Shown: positions 25,473 through 35,529 of the stretch, one piece after another | Position numbering within the stretch: position 1 is the first letter of the stretch | Layout of the letters: every line of letters begins with the position of its first letter | Assembly (NCBI RefSeq): GCF_003438075.1 | Contig: NZ_QSTA01000001.1 | Coordinates: forward strand, 372,001 to 436,000 | Length of the DNA: 64,000 bases | Direction: 5' to 3' | Source: Eubacterium sp. OM08-24 | Lineage (GTDB): Bacteria > Bacillota > Clostridia > Oscillospirales > Acutalibacteraceae | Position numbers and translations under genes: made by a program | The notes under the pieces: model-generated | Databases searched by the model: none | The model's input: only the letters and a program-made list of their open reading frames with translations | What the model was told of the DNA's origin: nothing

Positions 25473-26801
25473 TTGGAAAAAGACTATATCAATGTAATAG
25501 GTGCAGGTCTTGCAGGTTGTGAGGCGGCAAAACAGATTTCTGCGCAGGGAATAAAAGTTCACCTTTACGAAATGAAACCAAAGAAAAAAACACCGGCTCA
25601 CCATTCCAATTTGTTTGGCGAGCTTGTGTGCTCAAATTCCTTAAAGGCAATGCGAACAGAGAGCGCCGCAGGACTTTTAAAAGAGGAAATGCGCAGACTT
25701 GATTCTTTTCTTATGAAATGCGCAGACAAATGCCAAGTGCCTGCCGGAGGTGCTCTTGCGGTTGACAGAGATATTTTTTCTAAACTTGTTACAGACGGGA
25801 TAAGAACCGATGAGAACATAACGGTTTTTGAAGAAGAAATTACCGATATTCCTGATGATGCGATAACAATTATCGCCACAGGGCCGCTTACTTCGGATAA
25901 TCTTGCTGAAAAAATCAGAGAGAGGTTCGGTACTTCGCTTTCATTTTTTGATGCAGCCGCTCCTATTGTGAGTGCAGAAAGCATTGATATGGATTATGCT
26001 TTCTATGCATCAAGATACGATAAAGGCAGTGGCGACGATTATATAAACTGCCCGATGAATAAAGAGGAGTACGAAACCTTTTATCAGGCACTTGTAACAG
26101 CTGAGAGGGCGCCGCTGCACAGCTTTGATGTTAACAATCCAAAAGTTTATGAGGGTTGTATGCCGGTTGAGGTAATGGCTCAGAGAGGTGAAAACACCCT
26201 GCGCTTTGGCCCGATGAAACCTGTCGGTCTTGTAAATCCTAAAACAGGGCACAGACCTTGGGCAGTTCTTCAGCTTAGAAAAGAGAATTGCGAGGGTACT
26301 ATGTATAACCTTGTCGGATTTCAAACAAACCTGAAATTTGGTGAACAAAAAAGAGTGTTTTCGCTTATTCCTGCTCTGTATAAAGCGGAGTTTTATCGCT
26401 ACGGTGTAATGCACAGAAATACATTTATAAATTCGCCGAAATTGCTTAATGCCGATTTCTCATTGCGAGAGAATAATACTTTATTCTTTGCAGGTCAGCT
26501 CACAGGTGTAGAGGGTTATATGGAATCTGCGGCATCGGGAATACTTGCAGGCATTAATGCAGTAAGAAGATTAAAAGAGCAAGAGCCGCTTATTTTGCCG
26601 ACCGACACAATGATAGGCGCATTGGCAGGATATATATCTGACAAATATGTTGAGAAGTTCCAGCCTATGGGTGCAAACTTCGGTGTGTTACCAACTTTGG
26701 AAAATCGTCCTCGTGACAAGCAGGAGCGAGGAAAAGCATATTCCGACAGAGCGCTTAAGAGCCTTGAAGAATATCTTGCGCATAAGAATATTGAGGTGTA
26801 A
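25473..26801 (+). CDS. trmFO: Methylenetetrahydrofolate-tRNA-(uracil-5-)-methyltransferase
   Basis: TrmFO makes 5-methyluridine-54 in the tRNA T-loop using methylene-THF and FAD. The FAD-binding motif NVIGAGLAGCEAA begins at about residue 7, and the block HHSNLFGELVCSNSLKA is diagnostic. The product is 442 residues from TTG 25473, which is preceded by GGAAAGG at 25458-25464 with good spacing. An in-frame GTG at 25464 is also possible but would overlap that site. It depends on folate carbon from the same pool used by the bifunctional methionine enzyme at the left end. It belongs with topA upstream and plsX downstream. Confidence 0.95.
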   Translation: MEKDYINVIGAGLAGCEAAKQISAQGIKVHLYEMKPKKKTPAHHSNLFGELVCSNSLKAMRTESAAGLLKEEMRRLDSFLMKCADKCQVPAGGALAVDRDIFSKLVTDGIRTDENITVFEEEITDIPDDAITIIATGPLTSDNLAEKIRERFGTSLSFFDAAAPIVSAESIDMDYAFYASRYDKGSGDDYINCPMNKEEYETFYQALVTAERAPLHSFDVNNPKVYEGCMPVEVMAQRGENTLRFGPMKPVGLVNPKTGHRPWAVLQLRKENCEGTMYNLVGFQTNLKFGEQKRVFSLIPALYKAEFYRYGVMHRNTFINSPKLLNADFSLRENNTLFFAGQLTGVEGYMESAASGILAGINAVRRLKEQEPLILPTDTMIGALAGYISDKYVEKFQPMGANFGVLPTLENRPRDKQERGKAYSDRALKSLEEYLAHKNIEV

Positions 26802-26803
26802 AA

Positions 26804-27799
26804 ATGAAGATTATAGTAGATGCCTTTGGAGGAGATAACGCACCGCTTGAAATAATAAAGGGGTGTGCGCAGTCTGTTGCTGAATTTGACGATTTGTCAA
26901 TTATTCTCACAGGTGACGAGGGCAAAATTATAAAGGTTGCAAGCGATAATAATATATCACTTGACAGAATAGAGATTCACCACTGCACAGAAGTTATTAC
27001 AATGGACGACCATGCCGACGCTGTTTTGAAAACCAAGAAAGACAGTTCTATGGCAGTCGGATTTAATCTGCTCAAAAGCGGTGAGGGCGATGCGTTTGTT
27101 TCTGCAGGAAACAGCGGTGCGCTATGTATGGGCGCTACCCTTGGTGTAAAGAGAATTAAGGGTATTAAAAGACCTGCGTTTTCGCCTGTTATGCCGTCTG
27201 CAAATGGTTTCTTTATGCTTGTTGACGGCGGCGCAAATGTAGACTGTCGCCCCGAAATGCTTGTTCAGTTTGCTATTATGGGTTCAATTTATATGAATAA
27301 GGTTATGAAGATTGAAAATCCACGAGTTGGTCTTGCCAATGTAGGAACAGAAGATCACAAGGGAAACGAACTTTATCAGACTACATATAAACTGCTTAAA
27401 GAGAGTAATTTGAATTTCATCGGCAATGTTGAGGGCAGAGATATTCCGCAGGGCGTTTGCGATGTAGTAGTGTGTGACGGTTTTACAGGCAACCTTATAT
27501 TAAAAACCTATGAGGGCGTTGCAATGGTTGTAATGCAGGAAATCAAGAATGTATTTACAGGCAGTTTAAAAGGCAAGCTTTCCGCATCACTTGTGCTTGG
27601 CGATATGAAAAAGCTCAAGAAAAAGCTCGACCATAACACATATGGCGGTGCGCCTGTATTAGGTGCGTCAAAGCCTGTATTTAAGGCACATGGAAGTGCT
27701 AAGGCGGTTACTGTAAAAAATGCAATCAGACTTTCAAGAGATTATGTTCTTGCTGATGCAATCGGTGAAATTTCAAAGGTTATTAATTCGGAGGATTGA
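26804..27799 (+). CDS. plsX: Phosphate acyltransferase PlsX
   Basis: PlsX converts acyl-ACP to acyl-phosphate for phosphatidic acid synthesis at the membrane. The protein has 331 residues, beginning MKIIVDAFGGDNAP, with the family signature VSAGNSGALC and GNVEGRDIP. The usual neighbours rpmF and acpP are not beside it: rnc follows directly. It starts two bases after trmFO stops, so translation is likely coupled. Confidence 0.96.
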   Translation: MKIIVDAFGGDNAPLEIIKGCAQSVAEFDDLSIILTGDEGKIIKVASDNNISLDRIEIHHCTEVITMDDHADAVLKTKKDSSMAVGFNLLKSGEGDAFVSAGNSGALCMGATLGVKRIKGIKRPAFSPVMPSANGFFMLVDGGANVDCRPEMLVQFAIMGSIYMNKVMKIENPRVGLANVGTEDHKGNELYQTTYKLLKESNLNFIGNVEGRDIPQGVCDVVVCDGFTGNLILKTYEGVAMVVMQEIKNVFTGSLKGKLSASLVLGDMKKLKKKLDHNTYGGAPVLGASKPVFKAHGSAKAVTVKNAIRLSRDYVLADAIGEISKVINSED

Positions 27800-27804
27800 T
27801 TTAA

Positions 27805-28482
27805 GTGCAGGAGCTTGAAAATAAAATCGGATATAAATTTAAAAATATCAGCTTGCTTGAGGAGGCACTGACTCATTCCTCGTATGCAAACGAACACAAA
27901 TCAAAGCATATAAAATACAACGAAAGACTTGAGTTTTTGGGTGACGCAGTTTTATCTATCGTTGTGTCGGATTATATATTTAAAAATTGTCCTGAATTGC
28001 CAGAGGGTGAGCTTACTAAGCTGAGAGCATCACTTGTATGTGAAAAGAGCCTTTTTGTTTTTGCAAAACAGCTCGGACTTGGTAAGTACCTTATTCTCAG
28101 CAAGGGAGAGCGCCACAACGGCGGCGCAGAGCGCCCGTCAATTCTTTCTGATGCATTTGAGGCGCTTATTGCGGCTATTTACATTGACGGCGGCATTGAA
28201 CCTGCGGCAAAGCATATCTTGAACTTTGTAATTCCTGCGATTAAGGCATCAAAGAAAAGACCTGTAAACGATTACAAAACCACTTTACAGGAGATTATTC
28301 AGAAAAACCCCGGCGAAATGCTTGAGTATGTACTTGTTGCTGAATCAGGCCCTGACCACAACAAACATTTTGTAGTTGAAGTTCATCTAAACAGCAATGT
28401 AATCGGCAAGGGCGGCGGAAAAAGCAAAAAAGAGGCTGAACAGCAGGCCGCAAGAGAGGCACTGGAGTTGATGGGTTATTAA
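27805..28482 (+). CDS. rnc: Ribonuclease III
   Basis: This endonuclease cuts double-stranded RNA, including the rRNA precursors. The N-terminal catalytic domain has the signature ERLEFLGDAVL, with a second conserved acidic stretch in LSDAFEALIAAIYID. The C-terminal 70 residues form a double-stranded RNA-binding domain ending GGGKSKKEAEQQAAREAL. The start is GTG at 27805 after GGAGG at 27790-27794. The length of 225 residues is normal. It precedes the radical SAM gene and smc as in related Clostridia. Confidence 0.97.
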   Translation: MQELENKIGYKFKNISLLEEALTHSSYANEHKSKHIKYNERLEFLGDAVLSIVVSDYIFKNCPELPEGELTKLRASLVCEKSLFVFAKQLGLGKYLILSKGERHNGGAERPSILSDAFEALIAAIYIDGGIEPAAKHILNFVIPAIKASKKRPVNDYKTTLQEIIQKNPGEMLEYVLVAESGPDHNKHFVVEVHLNSNVIGKGGGKSKKEAEQQAAREALELMGY

Positions 28483-28492
28483 ACATTCTAAT

Positions 28493-29479
28493 GTGGCGCT
28501 TTTTATACCGCACAACGGATGCCCTCACAAATGCACTTTCTGTAATCAAAGAAACATTGTGGGGCAAGCGTATCAGCCAAATGCCGATGATGTGACAAAT
28601 GCCGTAAAAATCGCCGTAGATTCTTTAAAAGAAAATACCAAAGAGGCGGAGATTGCATTTTTCGGCGGCAGTTTTACAGCAATTGACAGAGAATATATGC
28701 TCGAACTTTTAGATGCGACCAAGCCGTTTATCAACCGCTTTAAAGGTATTCGGTTATCTACCCGTCCCGACTGCATTGACGATGAAATTGTAAGTCTTTT
28801 GAAAAGCTATAAAGTAACTTCAATTGAACTCGGCGCTCAATCTATGGATGATGAAGTGCTTAAACTCAATGAAAGAGGACATACGGCGGATGATGTAAGA
28901 AATGCCTGCCGCATTATAAAAAATTACGGCATATCACTCGGACTGCAGATGATGACGGGACTGTACGGTTCTGATTTTTATAAAGACATTTATACTGCCG
29001 ATGAATTTATAAAGCTCAGACCGGATACTGTAAGGATATATCCGACTGTTATTATGCAGGATACCGAACTTGCAAATCTTTATAACAGTAAAAAGTTTAT
29101 TCCTTACACACTTAAGCAATCGGTTGAACTTTGCTCAAAGCTCATTTTAAAATTTAAAAGCGAAAACATCCGTATTATAAGGCTCGGACTTCATTATTCC
29201 GAAAGTCTTGAAAATAACAGCCTCGGCAATAATTATCACCCTGCATTTAAAGAACTTTGCGAAAACAAAATCTTTTTTGATAAAATAACTAAACTGATTA
29301 AAAATTATCCCGACAAAGAGGTTGATTTTTTTGAGGCATATGTAAATCCTCATTCGGTTTCAAAACTTGCGGGACAGAATAAATCAAACATAATCAGACT
29401 TAACAATATGGGTTACAAGCTGAAAATCAAGACAGACCAAAGTCTTGACGAATACGAAATCTACATAAAACAGAGGTAA
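28493..29479 (+). CDS. Radical SAM protein, Elp3-like
   Basis: The N-terminus carries the radical SAM cluster motif CPHKCTFC (Cys10, Cys14, Cys17 counted from GTG 28493), which binds a 4Fe-4S cluster and S-adenosylmethionine. FFGGSFTAID and IELGAQSMDDEVL are typical of the Elp3-related group. The product has about 328 residues, and no acetyltransferase domain is present, so tRNA wobble modification as by full Elp3 should not be assumed. The substrate is unknown. The gene lies between rnc and smc. The GTG start has no ribosome site, and an in-frame ATT at 28478 may be the true start. Confidence 0.85.
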   Translation: MALFIPHNGCPHKCTFCNQRNIVGQAYQPNADDVTNAVKIAVDSLKENTKEAEIAFFGGSFTAIDREYMLELLDATKPFINRFKGIRLSTRPDCIDDEIVSLLKSYKVTSIELGAQSMDDEVLKLNERGHTADDVRNACRIIKNYGISLGLQMMTGLYGSDFYKDIYTADEFIKLRPDTVRIYPTVIMQDTELANLYNSKKFIPYTLKQSVELCSKLILKFKSENIRIIRLGLHYSESLENNSLGNNYHPAFKELCENKIFFDKITKLIKNYPDKEVDFFEAYVNPHSVSKLAGQNKSNIIRLNNMGYKLKIKTDQSLDEYEIYIKQR

Positions 29480-29482
29480 TAA

Positions 29483-32400
29483 ATGCGATTAAAATCACTT
29501 GAAATTCAAGGCTTTAAAACCTTTCCTGATAAAACTAAATTATCTTTTGAGCAGGGCATTACCGCTGTTGTAGGTCCGAACGGCTCAGGCAAAAGCAACA
29601 TCAGTGACGCTATCCGTTGGGTGCTCGGCGAGCAATCTCCAAAGAGCTTGCGCTGTTCAAAGATGGAAGATGTTGTTTTTAACGGAACCGACAAAAGAAA
29701 AAAACTCGGCTATGCCGAAGTTTCGCTTAACATAGAAAACAAAGACAGAGTGCTTGCCTTTGACGGCGATGAAATTTCAATTACTCGCCGTTATTATCGA
29801 AGCGGTGAGAGCGAATATCTCATTAACAAAGCACAGGTCAGACTAAAAGACATTAACGAGCTTTTTATGGATACAGGTCTTGGCCGTGACGGTTACTCTA
29901 TGATAGGACAGGGTAAAATCGACAGCATTGTATCTTCCAAAGGCGAGGACAGACGAGAAATTTTTGAAGAGGCGGCAGGTATTTCACGCTATCGTTACAG
30001 AAAAACAGATGCGGAGCGAAAACTGAAAAGCACGGAGGAAAACCTTTTAAGACTGCGTGACATCGTGACAGAACTCGAAGAGCGTGTCGGTCCTCTTAAA
30101 AGGCAATCGGAAAAAGCACAGGAATTTTTAAAATACTCCGAAGAAAAGCGTGGACTTGAAATAGCGCTTTGGTTGCTTACCCTTGACAAAAGTCAGGCGG
30201 CGCTTAAAACACAGGACGAAAAAATCGCCATTGCTCACGCACAATATGATGACGCCGAAAAAATGCTCGAGCAGATTCAAAAAGAGTCGGAAGAAATATA
30301 TCTAAAAAACGGACAGCTTGCCGTAAAATCCGACGAAGTAAGACACCTGATTTCAGAGCTTGACGCACTCATTTCCGATATGCGTTCACAGCTTTCGGTT
30401 TCAAAGAACGATATTCTTCATAACGAAGAAAACATAAAGCGTGTTGAAAACGAAATCCAAAACGCACAGCAAAATTCACAGCTTATTTCTACTCAAATTG
30501 CGGAAAAGAACGAGGAAATCGCTGAACTTGACACAAAAATAATTGAAAAGCAGAAAGAATATACCGCACTTTCCGAAAAGCTGAATGTTATCAACCTTGA
30601 TACTGGCAAGAGCGGCGACAAACTGCAACAGCTTACTTCCGAGCTTTCTATGCTTACAACGAAGTCTGCCGATGCAAGGGTAATTGATATGACGGCGGAA
30701 AGTTCGATTTCCGACCTTGAAGAAAGAATCGAAAGCCTTACAACCGCAAACAAAGACGGAATTGCAAGAGTACACGAGCTTGAAGAAATTTCCGAAGAAT
30801 ACACAACAAATCTTACAAATCTGCGGGAAGAAATTACATCAATTACAAATTCAATTCAGGGACTTGAACTTAAATTGCAGTCAAAAGCACACAAGCGTGA
30901 CAGCTACAAGGCTGAAAGCGACAGACTTTTGCTTGACAGCAAGGAGCATATAAGAAAAATCAACTTCCTTGAAAATCTCGAACGCAACCTTGAAGGCTTT
31001 TCAAAGAGCGTTAAGGTGGTAGTCAATGCCTCTAAAAGCGGCAGGCTAAAGGGTGTGTGCGGCCCTGTTTCACGAGTAATTTCAGTACCGCAAAAGTACG
31101 GTGTTGCTATTGAAACCGCACTCGGCGCAGCAATGCAGAATATAGTTGTAGAAACAGAAAATGACGCAAAATCCGCTATTTCCTATCTGAAATCTTCAGA
31201 CGGCGGTCGAGCAACTTTCTTGCCTTTAAATACAATAAAATCAAGAGAGCTCAGAGAAAACGGACTCGAATCTAATTACGGCTTTATCGGTATTGCAAGC
31301 GACCTTTGCAGCTGCGACAATAAATTTAAAAATATTTTATCTTCTTTGCTCGGAAAAATTGTTATTGCGGATAATCTTAACTCTGCTACCGAGATAGCCA
31401 AAAAATATTCTTATCGCTTTAAAATCGTTACACTTGACGGTCAGGTTGTAAATGCAGGCGGTTCGCTCACAGGTGGTTCGCTTAACAGAAATACAGGCTT
31501 ATTAAGTCGTGCAAGTGAGATTAAAGATTTAAAAGAGCAAACAAAGGCTATTGATGAAAAGTGCGCACAGGCGCAAAAAATGTGCAATGAGGCGGCGCAG
31601 GATTATGCGGCTGTTGAGGCGGAACTCCTCGGTACAAGAGCCGACCTTTCAAACAAGAAACAAAGCCTTGCAAGAATGGAAGCCGAAAGCAGAGCGTGTG
31701 AAAACGAGCTTTCAAACTCAAAACTTGCTTTGCAAAATTTTGATAAACAGATTGAAGAATATACAAATAAAGTAAATATCCTATCAGAGGACAGAAAAAA
31801 TGCAGGCGAACAGCTGGCACAGCTTAACCGCAGAATTTCTGAGGCAGAAGAAAAGGTAAACAGCATTACGGGCAGTCGTGCCAAAATGATTGAGGAGCGA
31901 GAAGAAATTGCATCTCAATTACAGAATGTGCGACTTGAAATTGTAACAGCGCAAAAGGATATTGACGCACTCAATTCAGAGATTACCTTTGCCGAAAATT
32001 CATCAAATAATTTTGATGAAAGAAAAAAGGAGCTTAATGCACAGATTGAGGACTACAAAAATAAAAATGCCGTTATCCAAACCAATATAGATGAGCTTGA
32101 GGCTCAGATTAAAGAAAAATCTGCGAGGATTGCAGAATACAACGAAAAAATTGCAGGCATTAATTCTGAAAAAGATTCTTACGAAAAGAGAAGTGTTGAA
32201 TTAAGAGCGCTTGAGCGTGACAAAACCTCTGAAAGAGAAGTGTCGGGCAGAGAGCTTTCAAGACTTGAGGAAAGAAAAATCAACTTGCAAAATCAGTACG
32301 ATAATATTATTTCCAAACTTTGGGAAGAATATGAGCTTACAAAGCGAGAGGCAGAGGAACAGGCTATTGAAATTCCCGACTCCAATGCAGCTCAGAAAAG

Positions 32401-33058
32401 GCTTAACGAATTAAAGCAGAAAATTAAAAATCTCGGAAATGTAAATGTATCTGCTATTGAGGAATATAAGGAAGTATCCGAACGGTACGAATTTATGAGC
32501 ACTCAGGTGAATGATGTTGAGAAGTCAAAGCGTGAGATTGAGCGACTTATCACAGACCTTACCAAGCAGATGAAAGAGGTTTTTGTAGAGAGCTTTGAAG
32601 AAATCAACAAGAACTTTACATTTACTTTTAAAGAATTGTTCGGCGGCGGTACGGCTTCACTTTCATTGTCTGAACCGGAGGATATTTTAAACAGTGGTAT
32701 CGACATTGTGGTGCACCCACCGGGAAAAATCGTTGTTCATCTTGACGCTTTGTCGGGCGGTGAAAAGGCACTTGTTGCTATTGCACTTTACTTTGCAATT
32801 ATGAAAGTAAGACCTGCGCCGTTCTGCGTAATGGACGAGATTGAGGCAGCACTTGATGATGTAAATGTTGACCGCTTTGCAAACTATATGAGAAACTTAA
32901 CCCACACTACACAGTTTATTTGTATCACTCACAGACGAGGCACAATGGAAGAGGCAGATGTACTGTACGGTGTAACAATGCAGGACGAGGGTGTATCTAA
33001 ACTTCTTGAACTGCGCTCAACAGAGATTGCCGAAAAACTGGGTATCAAGGCTAACTAA
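29483..33058 (+). CDS. smc: Chromosome segregation protein SMC
   Basis: SMC dimers with ScpAB compact and segregate the chromosome. The 1191-residue protein has the N-terminal ATPase half with Walker A GPNGSGKSN (residues 31-39), two long coiled coils, a central hinge at roughly 515-670, and the C-terminal ATPase half with LSGGEKALVAIAL (about 1090) and Walker B FCVMDEIEAALDD. Heptad-rich Glu/Lys/Gln content across residues 170-500 and 690-1020 fits the coiled coils. ATG 29483 follows an AGAGG site. Its position between rnc and ftsY is conserved in Firmicutes. Confidence 0.98.
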   Translation: MRLKSLEIQGFKTFPDKTKLSFEQGITAVVGPNGSGKSNISDAIRWVLGEQSPKSLRCSKMEDVVFNGTDKRKKLGYAEVSLNIENKDRVLAFDGDEISITRRYYRSGESEYLINKAQVRLKDINELFMDTGLGRDGYSMIGQGKIDSIVSSKGEDRREIFEEAAGISRYRYRKTDAERKLKSTEENLLRLRDIVTELEERVGPLKRQSEKAQEFLKYSEEKRGLEIALWLLTLDKSQAALKTQDEKIAIAHAQYDDAEKMLEQIQKESEEIYLKNGQLAVKSDEVRHLISELDALISDMRSQLSVSKNDILHNEENIKRVENEIQNAQQNSQLISTQIAEKNEEIAELDTKIIEKQKEYTALSEKLNVINLDTGKSGDKLQQLTSELSMLTTKSADARVIDMTAESSISDLEERIESLTTANKDGIARVHELEEISEEYTTNLTNLREEITSITNSIQGLELKLQSKAHKRDSYKAESDRLLLDSKEHIRKINFLENLERNLEGFSKSVKVVVNASKSGRLKGVCGPVSRVISVPQKYGVAIETALGAAMQNIVVETENDAKSAISYLKSSDGGRATFLPLNTIKSRELRENGLESNYGFIGIASDLCSCDNKFKNILSSLLGKIVIADNLNSATEIAKKYSYRFKIVTLDGQVVNAGGSLTGGSLNRNTGLLSRASEIKDLKEQTKAIDEKCAQAQKMCNEAAQDYAAVEAELLGTRADLSNKKQSLARMEAESRACENELSNSKLALQNFDKQIEEYTNKVNILSEDRKNAGEQLAQLNRRISEAEEKVNSITGSRAKMIEEREEIASQLQNVRLEIVTAQKDIDALNSEITFAENSSNNFDERKKELNAQIEDYKNKNAVIQTNIDELEAQIKEKSARIAEYNEKIAGINSEKDSYEKRSVELRALERDKTSEREVSGRELSRLEERKINLQNQYDNIISKLWEEYELTKREAEEQAIEIPDSNAAQKRLNELKQKIKNLGNVNVSAIEEYKEVSERYEFMSTQVNDVEKSKREIERLITDLTKQMKEVFVESFEEINKNFTFTFKELFGGGTASLSLSEPEDILNSGIDIVVHPPGKIVVHLDALSGGEKALVAIALYFAIMKVRPAPFCVMDEIEAALDDVNVDRFANYMRNLTHTTQFICITHRRGTMEEADVLYGVTMQDEGVSKLLELRSTEIAEKLGIKAN

Positions 33059-33073
33059 TGAAGGGATGATTTT

Positions 33074-33985
33074 ATGGGCTTTTTTAATAAAATTAAAGAA
33101 GGTTTAAAAAAGACAAGAGATGCGGTTGTCGGACAGATTGACTCAATGCTCAAATCTTTTACCAAGATTGACGATGAGCTTTTTGAAGAGCTTGAAGAAT
33201 TGCTCGTAATGGGTGATGTTGGTGTACCAACTGCTGAAAAAATTTGCGAGGAGCTTAAAAAGAAAGTAAAAAAAGAGGGTATTAAAAACCCTAATGAAAT
33301 CCACAGACTTCTTGAAGAAACAGTTGCCGATATGCTCAGAGGCGGCGAAGAACTTGATATTTCAACCACACCGTCAATTATCCTTGTTATTGGTGTAAAC
33401 GGTGTCGGCAAAACCACAACAATAGGCAAGCTTGCAAATAACCTCACAAAGCAGGGCAAAAAGGTTATACTTGCGGCAGGTGATACTTTCAGAGCCGCCG
33501 CTATTGAACAGCTTGAAATTTGGGCTGACAGAAGTCATTGTGAAATTATAAAGCAGAACGAGGGCAGCGATCCTGCCGCCGTAATTTTTGACGCTATTTC
33601 TGCGGCAAAGGCAAGACACGCAGATGTTATTATTTGCGACACTGCCGGCAGACTTCATAACAAAAAGCATCTTATGGATGAGCTTGCCAAAATTAACAGA
33701 ATTATTGACAGAGAATTGCCTGATGCCGCAAAGGAAAAATTACTTGTTCTTGATGCAACCACAGGGCAAAATGCCGTTAATCAGGCTGAGCAGTTCAGCC
33801 TTGCAACAGGCATTACAGGTATTGTTCTTACAAAACTTGACGGTACAGCCAAGGGCGGTGTTGTCCTTGCAATCAAAGAGGGACTCGGTATTCCTGTTAA
33901 ATACATTGGCGTGGGTGAGCAGATAGACGATTTACAGCCTTTTGATGCAGAAGATTTTGCAAAGGCACTTTTTGCACAGAACTAA
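33074..33985 (+). CDS. ftsY: Signal recognition particle receptor FtsY
   Basis: FtsY docks ribosome-SRP complexes at the membrane. The 303-residue protein is essentially the NG GTPase core: the N domain, then G1 GVNGVGKTTT, G3 DTAGR and G4 TKLDGTAKGG. The acidic A domain seen in E. coli is absent, as usual for Firmicutes. The N-terminus GFFNKIKEGLKKTRD is an amphipathic helix for membrane binding. It follows smc by 15 bases and is followed by rdgB. Confidence 0.97.
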   Translation: MGFFNKIKEGLKKTRDAVVGQIDSMLKSFTKIDDELFEELEELLVMGDVGVPTAEKICEELKKKVKKEGIKNPNEIHRLLEETVADMLRGGEELDISTTPSIILVIGVNGVGKTTTIGKLANNLTKQGKKVILAAGDTFRAAAIEQLEIWADRSHCEIIKQNEGSDPAAVIFDAISAAKARHADVIICDTAGRLHNKKHLMDELAKINRIIDRELPDAAKEKLLVLDATTGQNAVNQAEQFSLATGITGIVLTKLDGTAKGGVVLAIKEGLGIPVKYIGVGEQIDDLQPFDAEDFAKALFAQN

Positions 33986-33995
33986 GAGGTGCGGT

Positions 33996-34592
33996 ATGAA
34001 GTTTATTATTGCAACCAACAACGCAAAAAAGTTGAAAGAGCTTGAAAGGATTTTAAAACCGCTCGGTATAGATGCGGTTTCCGCAAAAGAGGCAGGTGTA
34101 AACCTCGGCGAAGTTGAGGAAACAGGCACAACCTTTGCCGAAAATGCTTTTATCAAGGCAAATGCCGCATTTAAAGCAACAGGTATGCCTGCCATTGCAG
34201 ATGATTCGGGTTTATCTGTTGATGCGCTTGACGGCAGACCGGGGGTGTATTCTGCGAGATATTGCGGAGAAAACGCTACCGATGAGGAAAAATACTTAAA
34301 ATTGCTTGAAGAAATGCAGAATGTTCCCGATGAAAAAAGAACAGCGCATTTTACCTCGGCAATCTGCTGTATTTTATCTGATGATGAGAAAATAGAGGTT
34401 GACGGTGTGTGCAACGGTACAATTTCTCATAAACCTAACGGTAACGGCGGTTTCGGCTATGATCCGATTTTTGACTGCGACGGAAAAAGTTTTGCCGAAC
34501 TTACAGCCGAAGAAAAAGACAAAATCAGCCACAGAGGAATTGCTTTACGCAAGTTACAGGCTGAACTGAAAAAGAAATTTGAAAATAAATAA
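33996..34592 (+). CDS. rdgB: XTP/dITP diphosphatase (RdgB/HAM1)
   Basis: This house-cleaning enzyme hydrolyses non-canonical purine triphosphates such as dITP and XTP. The product is 198 residues from ATG 33996, with IIATNNAKKLKEL, AIADDSGLSVDAL and GFGYDPIF, all diagnostic. The ATG is preceded by AAGAGGTG; a longer in-frame version would overlap ftsY and is not credible. It sits in a run of small housekeeping genes. Confidence 0.97.
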   Translation: MKFIIATNNAKKLKELERILKPLGIDAVSAKEAGVNLGEVEETGTTFAENAFIKANAAFKATGMPAIADDSGLSVDALDGRPGVYSARYCGENATDEEKYLKLLEEMQNVPDEKRTAHFTSAICCILSDDEKIEVDGVCNGTISHKPNGNGGFGYDPIFDCDGKSFAELTAEEKDKISHRGIALRKLQAELKKKFENK

Positions 34593-34617
34593 TTATATAT
34601 TGGAAAGGAGCAGCTAA

Positions 34618-34923
34618 ATGCTCACAAGTAAACAGCGTGCATACCTTCGTGGTCTTGCAAATCCTATTGAAACTATCCTTATGATTGGTAAGGGTGAAAT
34701 TACAGACAACATTGTTAAACAGGCTGACGATGCGCTCAAGGCAAGAGAGCTTATAAAAGGCAAGGTGCTTGAGAACAGCGGCTATTCCTCAAGGGAGGCT
34801 GCCGAGCTTATTGCAGAAAAATGCTGTGCGGAAGTTGTGCAGGTTATCGGTTCAAAGTTTGTTCTTTATAAGGAAAATGAAGACGAGCCTAAAATTGTAC
34901 TTCCTAAAAACAGAAGAAAATGA
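34618..34923 (+). CDS. yhbY: YhbY-family (CRM domain) RNA-binding protein
   Basis: This 101-residue CRM-domain protein binds pre-50S ribosomal particles. MLTSKQRAYLRGLAN is the conserved N-terminus, and IGKGEITDNI, with its GxxG-type loop, is the RNA-contacting part. A strong AAAGGAG site precedes ATG 34618. It overlaps nadD by four bases. Confidence 0.95.
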   Translation: MLTSKQRAYLRGLANPIETILMIGKGEITDNIVKQADDALKARELIKGKVLENSGYSSREAAELIAEKCCAEVVQVIGSKFVLYKENEDEPKIVLPKNRRK

Positions 34924-35525
34924 GCAGAATAGGAATACTTGGCGGAACATTTAACCCGATTCACAACGGACATATTCAAATGGCAGAATACAGCCATAAG
35001 GGGGCTGAACTTGACAAGGTGATTTTAATGCCTACTTTTGTGCCGCCGCATAAAGAAAGCACAAACCTTGTTTCCTGCGAGCATAGGCTCAATATGTGCA
35101 GGCTTGCGTGTTTAAATCTTCCGTATGCAGAGGTATCTGATTTTGAAATAAAATTAGAGGGTAAAAGCTACACCTACCGTACCCTTGAGCTGTTAAAATC
35201 GCAAAATAAAAATGATGAGTTCTTTTTTATTGTGGGGGCGGATATGTTTTTATCAATGCAAAATTGGAAAAATCCCGAAATTATATTTGAGCTTGCGACT
35301 GTAATTGCTATTCCGAGAGATAAGGACAGCGTATCTCAGCTTTCAAATCATTACGAGAATGTTCTGAAAAAAATGGGTGCAAAGGCTATCGTGCTTAAAG
35401 ATTCGGTTTTAACGGTTTCGTCAACTTATATTCGTGATAATATAGATAATCAATCGGCTTTGCAAAGCTTGATTGACAGCAGGGTTTACAATTATATTAA
35501 GGAAAATAATTTATACAGGGTGTGA
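34920..35525 (+). CDS. nadD: Nicotinate-nucleotide adenylyltransferase
   Basis: NadD adenylates nicotinate mononucleotide in NAD synthesis. The 201-residue protein has the nucleotidyltransferase motif GGTFNPIHNGH at the N-terminus and the C-terminal VSSTYIRDN motif (ISSTxxR type). Its start overlaps yhbY by four bases, and yqeK begins just after its end. The yhbY-nadD-yqeK-rsfS order is the standard Firmicutes cluster. Confidence 0.96.
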   Translation: MSRIGILGGTFNPIHNGHIQMAEYSHKGAELDKVILMPTFVPPHKESTNLVSCEHRLNMCRLACLNLPYAEVSDFEIKLEGKSYTYRTLELLKSQNKNDEFFFIVGADMFLSMQNWKNPEIIFELATVIAIPRDKDSVSQLSNHYENVLKKMGAKAIVLKDSVLTVSSTYIRDNIDNQSALQSLIDSRVYNYIKENNLYRV

Positions 35526-35529
35526 TTTT

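Noticed and set aside
27790..27804. A missing acpP gene between plsX and rnc as sign of a deletion
   Set aside because: Gene order varies among Clostridia and acpP is often elsewhere; nothing at the junction looks like a scar.
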